NCBI GenBank assembly: GCA_948099385.1
Contig: CANUEZ040000068.1
Span: 1,713,001-1,777,000, forward strand
Length of the DNA stretch: 64,000 nucleotides
Reading direction: 5' to 3'
DNA from: Fasciola hepatica
Lineage: Eukaryota; Platyhelminthes; Trematoda; Plagiorchiida; Fasciolidae
Shown here: positions 43,634 through 54,394 of the stretch, one piece after another
Position numbering within the stretch: position 1 is the first letter of the stretch
How the letters are laid out: each line of letters begins with the position of its first letter
The notes under the pieces: generated by a model
Database searches by the model: none
Told to the model about the DNA's origin: nothing
The model's input: the letters and a program-made list of their open reading frames with translations, nothing else
Translations under genes and position numbers: made by a program

Positions 43634-45090
43634 AGCCTTATGTCAGGGTTTGAGGCAAGTGCCAAGGATCGCGGATGCGACATTTTCCTTATGAGTGATT
43701 GAGCTTTTATAACTACTAGTAAGGAGGAATTCGGTGTAGGGGTGCTCAACGCGCTGAAGCCAAATGCATGACAACTGGGATGGCTACTGCGATAGGCACT
43801 GGGTTTCAATGGGGAGGGTGCATCATCAGAAGTGTGAGGGTAGGCGATGTCAAAAGGGGGACGATAGGCAGGGAGGTCATCGGTAGTAGGGCTCCGCAGA
43901 TTGTTGTGGGTAATCGACAACATGGGCACGTGAAATACTGTTGATGTGGGCCTGAGGGCTGTTAGCCATATGGCCAGGAAAAAATGATTGTGGGGGTAGA
44001 ATGTACCGGTTGGTTAGGGCCAGCATGGGAGGAGTGCGAAGGCATAAGTTCGAAAGGATGTAGACGAAACAAGTGAGAGTGATGAGGGTTGGGCGATAGG
44101 ACATGAGTAACCATGCGTAGAAAAGGCTGGAAGCTCAAGAGGGGTTTATGCTAGATGGAGGCATACGAAGATTGAGGGGATGGGGTACGGGTCCAAACCT
44201 GGAATTACTGGCGGGATGAACATACGATTGTTTTGTTAGAGGAGGGAAGTAGCTAAACGTTAAAGAAGGCAGCTGGGGCATACCGAGACTGCTAATTGCG
44301 GGGTTGTTGCTAGGGGCAAATGAAGAGAAGTGTGTTGGCAAGACAGAAGGGTGGTTTGGTCGTTGCATGTAGTCCGAAGGAGGAGGACAAGCGGGGGTAA
44401 GGAAAGGGAAGCGGGGGGGGGGGGCAAGTGGCTTGAGAACAGCTGGACGGTCGCTGAGACAGTCAGGTTCAGTAGCGCCAGATTGAATTATGGCATAGGG
44501 TGACTGTCTATCTCCCCTAGGCGTTGAGGGTGGGATTTTGAGGAACTTCAGTGGGGAGCGAACGTGAATGATTGAAGGGAGTAGTCGGCCGGGTGCCGAT
44601 CTTGGTTAGGATGCTTGCATACCCGTAGGAAGATTGGAAGAAGTTTGGCATAGAGCTCTGAAATGTGGCAGATTAGAGTGCATGCCGAGTGGGTAGTGGG
44701 CACAGTCGTTGGAGCGAGAGCGACGGTTGGTAAGATGTAATTGAGGCTGAGTGGCAAGAGAGGGTTTGTGAGGCAGAGGTCGGGGTTGAACCAGTGTCAG
44801 TTTTTGGCTTTGGGACTAGGCTGAGAGAGTGTGGGGCCGAAAGTGAGGTAAAGTGTCGCTTAGGGCAAGTGGCCGAACGGGTGAAGAAGCCAGAGGTGGA
44901 AGCTACTGGTAGAGATGCTATAAAGGGGCGTTCGCGCAGAGATGGGACCAATGTTAGGGGGGGGGGTATTCGTGTTCAGGCTAACAATAAGAGGGTAGAC
45001 AGCAGAGGGTGCTGAGTGCTTTGATTCCGTCGCGCGTACGAATTATTGAGCGGGTTTTCCACCAAAGCTAATATGATCAGTATGGATGGG
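43634..45090 (-). mobile_element. LINE 5' half, 3' truncated (minus strand)
   Basis: From 43929 down the frame reads a Pro/Ser/Thr-rich stretch, then IRKMSHPRSLALASNPDIRLVNESWL, matching LINE 2 at 15342 up to the first catalytic Glu of the endonuclease. It then breaks off at about 43634. Farther upstream (43930-45090) are Pro/Ser/Thr-rich frames (for example 44135-44368 and 44673-44951) that could be the first protein of the element, without recognised domains. G-runs at 44411-44424 and 44957-44967 shift frames. This copy shows more of the 5' end than any other here. Confidence 0.7.
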
Positions 45091-45158
45091 TTAATCTGTG
45101 TTGCTTTTAGGTGATCGGGATATTTCCATTTGGAGAGGTGTTTTATCGGGAAATATCT

Positions 45159-45160
<2 letters not shown>

Positions 45161-45214
<54 letters not shown>
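45161..45214. repeat. (TA)27 microsatellite
   Basis: An uninterrupted TA run of about 54 bases. The peptides of alternating Tyr and Ile it encodes are not real. Confidence 0.98.
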
Positions 45215-45218
<4 letters not shown>

Positions 45219-45857
45219 ACTCTACATCCTGCAGTTCCTCGGCTGTCATTTTCCACGCTATCACCCCACTGACCGTCCATTCCTTCGACATCTGTGCCTA
45301 ACATCTACCGTATCCATCCCTTTCCAATCATTTTTGTCATCTGACCCACCCTTCATGTCGGGCGTTGCCGGCCCCTTTTTTACAATGAGTTTTGTTCCCT
45401 GACCGACGACAATTTATTGCAGAGGGCTAATGCTTCATGGCTATCTAACCCCTTGCTCCTCATCTCACATTTTTCTCCATCGTCCCCCGCTACCATAGTT
45501 TCCTATACCGGGTTCTAACCCCTCTCACGTATATCGGTCGGCTTTCAGATGTCTCCAACTGCACCAGTCAGATTCCCCTTTGGCCTTGACTTTCAAACTC
45601 ACCGAGCATCTAGCCGAATTCGCCCCTGGGTTCATTTAAGCTCCCTACATTTTTATTTGGTGTGCATACACTTATGATACATTGATCACCCTTTATTCTC
45701 CCTCCGGAGTCTACCTATTCTACTTTTTCATGCATATTTCTACATGTTCACGAACTTTGTCCGTAAATTCTATCGCTTGTATAAATTTGATGATGCACCT
45801 TGCATGCTTCGGGCGTCTCTGCAATAAACCATTATTATTATCCTTATGCGAGACAGG
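45215..45857 (+). mobile_element. LINE 3' end with (ATT)n tail
   Basis: Homologous to 14700-15140 and, inverted, to 63700-63290. Landmarks are tttggccttgacnntcaaa, ctgggttc, tggtgtgcatacacttat and the end cttcgggcgtctctgcaataaaccattattattatc. The end has an AATAAA signal (45829-45834) and a short ATT repeat, a usual LINE 3' terminus. It is 5'-truncated at the TA repeat. Confidence 0.85.
45829..45834 (+). terminator. AATAAA polyadenylation signal in LINE tail
   Basis: Aataaa lies immediately ahead of the (ATT)n tail in the LINE 3' end. It is followed by no further LINE sequence. Confidence 0.6.
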
Positions 45858-46750
45858 GTATCAGCAGCTACGTTCGCTGAACCTGAAGTGTGCGGTGTGT
45901 TCATGGAAAACTGGGAGATAAAATCCATTTGCCGAATCTTTCGTATAAAGTTCCAGCCGGAGGCGTTGTAGAGTGCATACAACAAGGGTTTGTCCGTGCA
46001 GAAGATGAACCTCCGTCCTTCAAGGGCGCGACAGAAAGTGTCATATTGCAACGTTATTGGCGAGCGACTCGACACCAAACGCACTTTATTCGGCTCCTGC
46101 TGGAAACAGGCAATGGGAGTGAAATGTGAGAGGTTCCCACGCTTCGTACGTCGCTAGCTGCATTACGCATCCGACAGTACCGTCCGATGGATCAGCAGCA
46201 ATGCTAGCCGGAGCAGTGGGATCTGGGTGACAAAGTAAAACGGCAGAGGTCTAAGCCTGTCTGTGCTTACTGAATGCATCTTCCGCCACGAGCGATAGCG
46301 AATTAGTCGTCAGGCAGCCTTTGTGGGCGGGAAAGTGCAAGAAACCCGCCGTGTCGATATGGCGCCTGACACTAGGGTGCACTGCAGGTAAGTGGCTCCT
46401 CCGCTTGGTGAGTGATGGAAATTAGGCCAAAACATTGATTATGCTTTTACCGGCTTCAGGTGTAAGAGGCGCATGGCAGACGACGTTGGCCATACACAGT
46501 GAGCCGGTGACAGCACGAAGAGTCACAGGGTTTGGTAGCTTGCAGCTTCCACGGTGCTATGTTGATAAGGCGTACTGCAGAAAAGCTAATCCTAAGATCG
46601 GTTAAGGGATTTCGGCAACTATGAGTGATCACTGAAGGAGGCGATGTAAACCGAGGCCTAACGTGGAGGACTCGGTTTCGTACGTGCAAATGCGAGACTC
46701 ACTGGCAGCCTGAAGCTCCAGGTTGCTAAGGTGGTCATGGCCAGACGGAG
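45858..46750 (-). pseudogene. Gypsy reverse transcriptase/RNase H fragment with internal deletion
   Basis: On the minus strand, 46456-46689 contains protease-end or reverse transcriptase-start traces, with RRLP and FAIAR-like pieces near 46290-46350. Without the polymerase palm it continues into APASIAADPSDGTVGCVMQL (first RNase H Asp block, near 46175-46230), RALEGRRFIFCTDKPLLYALYN (TD-KPL) and RKIRQMDFISQF...GSANVAADTLSRI. The frame ends abruptly at 45858, where the LINE (ATT)n tail begins. The polymerase core is deleted. Confidence 0.8.
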
Positions 46751-46905
46751 TGGGCGGAGAAACCCTAATCTATGCATAAATGTCAATCAAAATAGAGTGA
46801 CTCAAAACAATATCCTTAATACAAAGAAGACGGCGGGGTTCTGAATTGCCAACAAGCACTGCCGTAGTGACTTGTCGGCCTGGACGTGCTACTCCGTCGC
46901 ACTTC

Positions 46906-47276
46906 ATCTTAAGGCCTACGTGACTCATGTGCTTGTCTGCCGCATGCCGTGACTTCGGTTCTCGTCTTTTAGTCTTTGTGACCGCACATTTGAGGTTTGT
47001 ATGTATTTTATTTTGTTCATTCATCAAATCAGTATTGTACAGGTACGGATCAACGTTGTTTCTGGTTTCGAAAATGTCACGAGTTTAACTATCTATTGCT
47101 CGTAGCGCAAATTAGTTCTCAAACGGATCAGTTCCGAACGAGAAAACATGCTGCATGCCCAGAACAGAAACGAGGCAAACAAATTCCACACAGTCAGCAG
47201 GTTGGCAAGCCTCTGGGGAGTGTGTGGGTCCCTTTGATTCCTTGTTGGTGCCGGTTCATGTACTACTGAGGGTGTT
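46906..47276 (+). repeat. Pao LTR 3' end and leader
   Basis: Partner of 3672-4042 (coordinates sum to 50948). It starts with atcttaaggcctacgtgactcatgtgcttgtctg, runs through the ggttctcgtcttttag block and ends with the leader before the gag ATG at 47277. The 5' two-thirds of the LTR are absent. A few bases more (cttcatctt) resemble the LTR at 53650, so the cut lies near 46900. Confidence 0.85.
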
Positions 47277-48430
47277 TTGGGTTCAATGAATGTTAGTTCA
47301 TTCGGGTTGAGGATGCTAGAACTGGAGCGACGGTTCTTATCCGCTAGGCAACAGGCTAGGGAGGCAGAGGAAAAATGTAGGCTGAGCGGGCGTGTGCACA
47401 GAACTGGTGAAAACGACCCCTTCTTCAGGCCAAGAGAACTAGAGATGGGAAATTGTACATCAACCGTCAAGCAGTTATCACCGATGCAGCCAATAATCGA
47501 TTTATCAAGGGTAGAGCTGACCGTCTTTCACAGTGGGCCAGAACAGTACTCCGAGTTCGTTAAGCAGTTTGAAAGTTTTATCAAGAATAAGGTAACCGAC
47601 CCGGGACAAGGGCTGCTTTTCCTGACCCACATTTGTTGAGGAAGAGCCGGGGAAGCTATTGGTGGGTATGCAATACATGACACAAGATATGGCTTCGCAC
47701 AAGCAAGAAAGATTTGGAAGGACTTGTTTGGCCAGCCGTTCAAGTTTGCTCGCAGTTTGATATAGTGCTTGATGTCACAAGCCAAGCGTACAGAGGGCGA
47801 CGTCCAAGCTATGGCCGGCCTTGTCATTAGGATGCAAAATTGTTCGATAACCCTTCATTCCTTGGGTTATATGGCCGATCTTGACGCAATACACACCTCA
47901 TAGGGGATAGCCCGTTTCCTCTCCCCCGAGCTACAGAGTCACTGGGCCGAAGAAGCAGAACGCGTAAACCGGGGCAACCGCCAGGCCAGTTTCGGGGACC
48001 TGACCGATTATTTGGGTAGACAATCAAGAATAGCTGATGGCAGATTCTGTCGACCCATTTGAAATGGCAACAGAACAAACAGATCTAGGATCAGTCGAGC
48101 ACAAGAAGCTGTACAGGATACTCGAAACAAACAGCCTTGAACAGGCACGCATGACATTTCACGCGATGTCGCAGCCTGCCCAACCTTCAAGGCTTGGGAA
48201 GCCAGTCACAGGTTTTCAGACCATTCAAACCTCTTCAAAGCTTCAGTAAATTAACGCTCGGGATTGACAAGAACGGTGAGAGCGTGCTTTGTCCGCCTTG
48301 ATTGCTCACAGCAAAGCGGCAACTTGCCGAACGAGAGCTAAGTGTGTTCGCGAGAGTTGTCCAGACGGACGCCATGGACTGCTACACAAAGTAATAGAAA
48401 TTATGCCAGCGGAGAACACGAAGCCTGGCG
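47277..48430 (+). pseudogene. Pao gag
   Basis: The frame starts MGSMNVSSFGLRMLELERRF, a charged helix, goes through the VTDPGQGLLFLTHIC segment to a TGA at 47637, and continues beyond it: GEAIGGYAIHDTRYGFAQARKIWKDLFGQPF, a second stop, then FLSPELQSHWAEEAERVNRGN and DLTDYLGRQSRIADGRFC. This is the DUF1759-like helical gag. The zinc-knuckle part (48250-48430) is unreadable except for a few Cys. Stops at 47637 and near 47765 and a frameshift near 47900 disable it. Confidence 0.85.
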
Positions 48431-48449
48431 TGACTTGTTAAACCTCAGG

Positions 48450-49083
48450 CGCTACCAACGGCCCAGTACGTCTGGCAGTAGCCGCTGTAGGAGTGGCGGT
48501 CCCTAGCGGGGTGTCCAAATCCTTGGCGTTCGTCGACAGCGGATCGGACACCACCCCGATGAAAGAGCGATTTGCCAATAAACACCAGCTCGCGAAAAGC
48601 ACCACGTCGTGAGCTGTGTGTACGGTAGGCGGAACCCAGGTGACAACTGCAGGTTGGTTGAGGTTGCGACTCGTCTTCCTGGACACCAATGAGGAAATTG
48701 AGTCAACAGAGGCCTTCACATCTGCTGACCTCCCCATTCGAGCACCAAGGTCAGTGAATGTAATTTTATCTAGGTGGCCACAATTGCGGAGTGTGAACGT
48801 TGTGGCCTTGGAAGATGAAGTAGACCCTCTTATCGGCTGCGACGTGCCGGAGGCAAATTGGGTGCTAAACCAGGGAGTAGGCGACTGCCAGATATACTAC
48901 GCCACTTGTGTGCCACTAGGACGGATCCTGTACGGCTCAGCCGGGGAGCGTAGTTCCATAGATTATGGACCAGCGAAAACGGAGCGTAAAGAGTACCAGC
49001 TGCAGAGTCTGTACGAGGAAGATTTCCCTGGCACCGGAGGTGACCGACCATCAACTTCGCCGGATAATTACTTCACACAGTAG
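48450..49083 (+). pseudogene. Pao aspartic protease
   Basis: Near 48526-48560 the frame reads LAFVDSGSDTTPMKE, containing the DSG active site. After a stop at about 48610 the frame 48616-49083 (155 codons) has TVGGTQVTTAGWLRL, VVALEDEVDPLIGCDVPEANWVLNQGVG, VPLGRILYGSAG and the linker QLQSLYEEDFPG to the reverse transcriptase. It matches the minus-strand copy at 28734-29260. A single TGA separates active site and body. Confidence 0.85.
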
Positions 49084-49084
49084 A

Positions 49085-50230
49085 CAGTACGGCAAGAGAC
49101 CATAGGCCTAAAAACCGATTTAAGATATCCCTCTCCCGCCGACCCTCTGTTTGACAACAAAACCTACGTTCTCCACAGGCTTCTGCGTTTGGAAGAACGT
49201 TCCATTTGGAACGAGGGCTCCTGGAGGTGGTACTCGGAGGAAGTGGTGCAAAATAGAGAGCTTTGTTACAATAAAGGGGTGCCTGCAATTACCGGGGATC
49301 AAAAAGCGGTATGATGCTTGCCTCGTTACCCTGTTCTCCATCCGAAGAATCTCGGAAATCTGCGGGCGGTTTCCGATTGCGCCTTCAAGTTTCGAAAGGA
49401 TTTATCAAGCGATTGGTAGCTCTAAGGATCGGGTTGGACAACACAGCTGATCGACTTCTTTCGTCGGTTCAGGCTCGGCAGAGTGACGTTTTCGACCGAC
49501 GTCAGAGATGTTTCTGAGGGTAAATACATCCAGCGAGGGAAAGAGGGGCGTTGCGTGTCCCACAGCGTGACGGGAATAACTTGAATAACTCGATCACAGG
49601 TCACAGAAAGGCAGTTTATCCCCTCAGAACGACTTCATCACCTTTTTTGCGAACTGCTCCTCAGGAGAAACTGCATACACTTATGATGTATCGGTCCATC
49701 GATCACTATTGGATAATATCAGCAGGAATTTCTACGCCGACGACTACTCTGGATGGTTTGATGACGTTGACACCGCTTTGGCACGGTTCAGGTGCCTGAC
49801 AGAACGTCTAAGAAATGCGGACTCCAAATCTTGGAAGGGATACGGAACACGCCAGAGGTTCTTGAAGCTATTCCGCACGACGAGAGGGCACATAGGGTTC
49901 CAGGTCTGAAAGGGGCATAGCTTCCAACGAATAGCATTCTAGGAATAAAATGGAGCGCCTAAGCGGACGAATTCGTCTTTGAACTCGATGTTCTGAACCA
50001 TCCAGTTACGATCCTTTATATTTTGTCAGCCTTCTCTAATCTGCTCCACCTTCCCAGTTTTGTTTCTCCCCGGTGGCTTTCCGAAAAGATCCTACTGCAG
50101 CGGTCCTACCGGAAGAAGGTCCACTTGGAATAACAACTCGGAAAAGTAGGCTGGCTAGAATTGGAAGAGTTCTTGGTTAATCTAAAGAAATCAGGGGACA
50201 TGAGGCATCCGAGGTGCTTCTTCTCCCGTC
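49085..50230 (+). pseudogene. Pao reverse transcriptase (ADD kept)
   Basis: Pieces in order: LRYPSPADPLFDNKTYVLHRLL, a PAITGDQKAV segment with the start of the fingers, RAVSDCAFKF (usual RVVFDCAAKF), DRLLSSVQARQSDVF in a shifted frame, and near 49720-49800 ISRNFYADDYSGWFDDVDTAL, where the catalytic loop still has two Asp (YADDYS for YVDDYL). Then follow ARFRCLTERLRNADSKS and a disordered region. The piece 49259-49430 has a diverged partner at 3125-3290. Confidence 0.8.
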
Positions 50231-50239
50231 ATATATTGC

Positions 50240-50840
50240 GGACGGGAGAGTTGCACACCTTTCCCGATGCATTCGATGTTGAGTATGGGGCCTTAGCGTA
50301 TGGATGGTGGTGCCTGAGCGATTGAAGCCACACAACTGGGATCCTCTTCGCCAAAGTTCGCGGTACTTCTCTGTAATCTGTCTCCAACCCGGAACTCGAA
50401 CTCAGCGAAGCCTTATTTTCTGCTAGGTAGATGCAAGTGACGAGGACGTGATTCAATTCCAATAATTAATCCTCCGGGTTTTAAACAAGCTGGACGGTTG
50501 TGCTGTATTGCATCAACAACCTAAGAGGCTGCTGAAGGGCTTTCGTCGCTCACAATCATACTCGGCGAAACCACTGTAAACCAGTGGGAGAATGCTAGAT
50601 ACATCGACAGCACAGCAGACGTGTTTTCCCAAGGTGCTGCCAATTTTAGGCGGTTGGATATACGGATGGATGGGCCAAAAATCTTGTGCAAGGCTTAACG
50701 AAACTAACGCGTTTACGAACCAAAGTGGAGATCAAAAACACTGAAATGACAAAATTAGCCGCCGAACCGACCTCTGTCTTGTCACGGTTTGCTAGATTTT
50801 CCTCTTGGGTAAAGACGCTTCGATCGGTGGTGTGATTGGT
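50240..50840 (+). pseudogene. Pao RNase H
   Basis: In changing frames I read FPDAFDVEYGALAYGWW (usual F-x-DAS-x-x-G-YGAVAY), GILFAKVRG, NPELELSEALFSAR (usual PRLELSAAVLSVR), and VVLYCINNLRG (usual SVLHCINN). The WTDS block is damaged and the NPAD-SRG block is not seen. It lies between reverse transcriptase and integrase, in the correct order. Confidence 0.7.
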
Positions 50841-50984
50841 CGGGTTTACGAGACACTTGTTGATTGTGAAATGTACTCACCTCTTTGGCCGTGTACATGT
50901 GAGTCCAATAAATCTTGATGGCCTATAAAGATTATACAATTTGAGGCTTTCCTCAGGAGTTGGAGAATCTCGGAGGGACGGGAT

Positions 50985-52230
50985 CAAGCGACGGAAGGGT
51001 ATAATTTCCAAAGAGCAACCTGAAATCTCCGAACCCAAAACTTATCGACCAACCAACAAGGATATGGGGTAGGTAGACCAACCTCCACCTGGATTTTGGC
51101 GCAGAGAATCCCATGGCTCGGCGACCCACGATGGATTTGACTATTCAACAGTTGCACACCGTGGGGAGACACTCCTGGGAACGCCACGTAACGAGTGTCA
51201 ATCGGAAGCGCTTTTGGATGCTGAGCGGGGGAGCAAGTGTGAAACGTGTAGTCCGACGTTGTGTACAGTGGAGAAGACGCACGAGTGTCACGGGCGAACA
51301 ATTTTTCTCCGTTGCCGGAATGTGGAGTGACCCCGGGTTGGTGGCCGTTTAGCGACGCCGGACTTGATCGTTTCGGACCTTCGTGGGTCATGTGCGGAAA
51401 AAGGATGGAAAAGCAATACGGCTGCATCATCAAGTACATGAAGTCCCGGGCGGTTCATTTGGAAGTTGCACATTTGAATAACACCATCGATATCCTCCGG
51501 ACCCTACAGCGCTTCACCGACAGAAAAGGCGCAACATGGGACATCTATTCCGACGATGGCTGGAATTTCGTGGGCTCTCACCGAGAACTGCGAAGTTGGC
51601 ACCAAAATGTGAGTCTAGACGAGAAGCAAAACCGAACGGTGGAATAGAGCATCCGATGGATCCTTGGCCCTTCACTGGTCAGCCACCGCGGTGACGCTTG
51701 GGAACGTCTGATCTTGTCCACCAGAATGATATTTCCGCCGGTAATTAAACAATAACCGCCAGACGATGGAAAACTGAACCCCATGATGACTGAGGTGGGG
51801 AGAATTTGGAAAAGTCATTCTGTAGTTCCAGTCTATTCCACGGAACCCACTAATCCGTCGCCCTCACCGAACGTTTACTGAATTTAGAGGCAAACGGTGG
51901 ATTTCGAGCGATGGCGAGCCTCTGTGGTGGCTTTATCCACGGGTGGAATCAGATGACTACTCGGCCAGAGCTTTCTGGAAGTAGAGGCTGTGAGAGTACT
52001 TAGCGGCCCTACTAACCCGGCGAAAGTGACACACCAAAGTGAGGGCATTCAGAATTGGTGAAGTAGTTACGATCTTCGACGAACATGCTCACATTGGCAC
52101 GTGACACTTTGATGTTGTTATGGACGTCATCGGCATTCTGACGAGATGATAAGAACGGTGGAGAAGGGACCGCCGACAGAACGATGACTCATAACGTGCG
52201 CAGTATCAGTCTTCTGGAGACTAAAGAAGG
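50985..52230 (+). pseudogene. Pao integrase
   Basis: The zinc domain reads IQQLHTVGRHSWERHVTSVNRKRFWMLSGGASVKRVVRRCVQW (about 51120-51270), with the second Cys of CVQC changed to Trp. Then LPECGVTPGWWPFSDAGLDRFGPSW carries the first catalytic Asp (near 51360). YGCIIKYMKSRAVHLEVAHLNN follows. The second Asp is in YSDDGWNF (51546-51570). After a stop come SHRGDAWERLILSTRMIF, with the catalytic Glu, and VPVYSTEP. The post-core domain is readable only as fragments to about 52230. Confidence 0.85.
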
Positions 52231-52639
52231 ACAAGTCGAATTCACTATTCGGTCGCACAGGAATACTTGACTGCAAGTTTCAGACCAAGTAACAAACTCA
52301 CGCAACTGCATCATAGAACCCACTTCCGTGAAAACAATTTCCTGCGCATTTGTCCAAAAATTCACTGTGGTTAGCGAACACACTATGAGCGATTAGAACA
52401 TTTATCACGGAAGTTCAACGGATCAATATGATCCCATGAGTGTCCAGGTATTGTGTGCCACCTGCAAAGCACAAGTGTGGGAATCCTCCCCAGCCGCCGT
52501 CACATGCTTGTGTTATTGAGACTATGCCTTTATCTCATTGGCCCTCGAAAGGTGTAGCACACATCAACCACTACACTTGAACATTTGTTCATATTTTGCT
52601 CATGTGCCGTGGCAATTGTTTCATTCGGACTCGAACTGT

Positions 52640-53650
52640 CTTGATGATGGTGCCCGACAGTGACCTATGCTGAACTCTGGTCTTCGTTGCTAAACGCTGT
52701 GGCTGCACAGTTGAGGTTCTTGAGTCTACTAATCCTGCCAATGTGCCTTCATGGGTTTCAGCCAATGATATGGAATTTAAACCTAATGATATTCATTGAT
52801 TGAAAGAAGCAGGATTAGAAAATCAGCTAAGACAGGCTAAGGAGGAAGCTGAGTCAGCCGCAAAAGAACAAAATCGAAGGCGGGAGCGAGAAGTGGTCTT
52901 GTAAACCACGGAGCATGCCACCATTCAGCCTATCAATTCCGTGTAAAAATCAAAACCGACTTATTCCAGCGGAACGCCCACAATCGACTTATCAAAGGCG
53001 GAGTCGTCTTCAGTTGACGAGAGCGCTAAACAGCACTGGAAACTTATTGAACAGTTCGAGAATTTTGTGGAAGGGTGGGTGTCTGACCCAGGGCAAAAAC
53101 CCTGGTACCTGCTGCAATACTGTCGTGAACGAGCCAGGGAAGCCATCGACGGATGCTCCGTACGGGCTTCCGAAGAGGGTCAAGCCCAAGAACGTGAAAT
53201 CTTGAAAGACCTGTTTGGACAACCCTTCAAGGTCGCACGGAACTTGATCGATGGTGTAATATCAAAGGCTAGTCAGGCCCTCTTGTCAGTCTGGTGATGA
53301 AAGTGCAGAACCGTAGCATGGCTCCGGATCACCTGGATCATCGATCAGACCTGAAAGCACTTCACACATTGGAGACGACAGTGCGCAGTCTACACATAGA
53401 ACTACAGAGTAGATGGACCGAGGGAGCCGAGGGGATCAGTAGATTTGGGCGCGAAACTACTTTTGAGGACCTGACGCAATTTATAGAGCGTCATGCCCAA
53501 ATAGCAATTAGTTGTTTTTGTCAAAGTGTGCGCGAGACAGGAAAGCTACCTAGGACTGCGACGACACAAAGGTGGATCAGGGAACCATGTAGGAGCCAAG
53601 CACTGTCGAACATGCCTGAACATTTGGGCACCACCTTTTCATACCTCATC
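52640..53650 (+). pseudogene. Second Pao gag behind an LTR remnant
   Basis: 52640-52715 resembles the LTR end (a ctgaactctggtcttcgttgctaaacgctgtggctgcacagttgaggttct block). It is followed directly, without leader, by a gag N-terminal helix (LENQLRQAKEEAESAAKEQNRRRERE, 52820-52890). The core frame (about 53025-53295) reads LIEQFENFVEGWVSDPGQKPWYLLQYCRERAREAIDGC and REILKDLFGQPFKVARNLIDG. The next frame (53294-53665) reads LQSRWTEGAEGISRFGRETTFEDLTQFIERHAQI, the gag C-half. Breaks occur near 53000 and 53295. Confidence 0.8.
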
Positions 53651-53654
53651 TTGG

Positions 53655-53835
53655 GACTTGCGTAACTCATGTGCTTGTCTGTCGCACGCTGTAAACTCGG
53701 CTGTCGTTTTTTAACCTGAGAGACCGCACATTTGAGTTATGCAAATGCATTATTTTGTCCATTCAGTGAACCAGTATTGTCGAAGTTACTGATCAAAGTT
53801 GTTTTTGATTTATTGAATAGCACAAATTTGGCTAC
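53655..53835 (+). repeat. Pao LTR 3' portion
   Basis: Cttgcgtaactcatgtgcttgtctgtcgcacgctg, the gagaccgcacatttgag block and the ending acaaatttggctacatattt match the LTR ends at 780-965 and 46906-47100. Upstream LTR parts are missing. It follows the gag fragment directly, another gag-to-LTR junction. Confidence 0.8.
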
Positions 53836-53921
53836 ATATTTATCAAGGCGTGTTATAGACATGATGGCTGCATAGAACTAACCCCCGCTCTAAGTACACT
53901 TAACTGTGTGGTAATACCAGT
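53836..53921. other. Unassigned gap between LTR and gypsy gag
   Basis: Short stretch with nothing recognised. Confidence 0.3.
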
Positions 53922-54394
53922 TTAACTGACGTTTGCGTTATTCGTGGACGAGTTGATAGGCTGATTAGGAGACAGGGAGGCGCCTTTCATGAAGCAGTCA
54001 GCTTCAGCGGAAGACTCATCCAAAGCAGCGGCATCATTGGGCAGAGCTAAAGACCAGAGAGCTAGCTGAGGTAACCACGGCAGACATAACTTAACAGGCG
54101 CTAACTCCCCGACGGGAATTCCCTGGCCTATTGACGCACTCGACGCAAAAGCTGTGAAGACTTTTGATTGCAAATTACCATTCAGCCTGATAGTTGCTTG
54201 ATCCAGTTTTCATCGGAAACACCCATGAAATTTAGAATCGCTTGGCGAACTACATCATAGGGAGCTATCGTAGGCGGTTGGGAGAGTAGGTCAGGAGCCT
54301 CTAATAAAGTTCTTACAGGTAGCTCAGCAGGGTCACATAAACTTCTGCTGGTTGGACCTAAATTTGCAGCTGTGACTTGTGCTTCTGGATGCAT
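53922..54394 (-). pseudogene. Gypsy gag fragment
   Basis: From 54394: PYDVVRQAILNFMGVSDENWIKQLSG (the Y-x-x-x-R-x-A-x-L region of CsRn1-like gag), then in other frames QLLRRVRQ, and from 54173 CLPWLPQLALWSLALPNDAAALDESSAEADCF, corresponding to the LWLQRLP...LA-x-LAD block. At least two frameshifts occur. No zinc finger is readable. The stretch upstream (54395-54900) would be leader and LTR but shows nothing diagnostic. Confidence 0.65.

Larger units (their letters stand above)
46906..52720 (+). mobile_element. Pao-type LTR retrotransposon, plus strand
   Basis: The order is partial 5' LTR, gag (47277-48430), protease (48450-49083), reverse transcriptase (49085-50230), RNase H (50240-50840), integrase (51000-52230) and perhaps an LTR remnant (52640-52715). 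It is the same family as 24440-30881. All domains are frameshifted. The copy at 3125-4042 derives from the same subfamily. Confidence 0.85.

Noticed and set aside
45091..45301. Tyr/Ile repeat proteins
   Set aside because: They are direct translations of the (TA)27 microsatellite on both strands.
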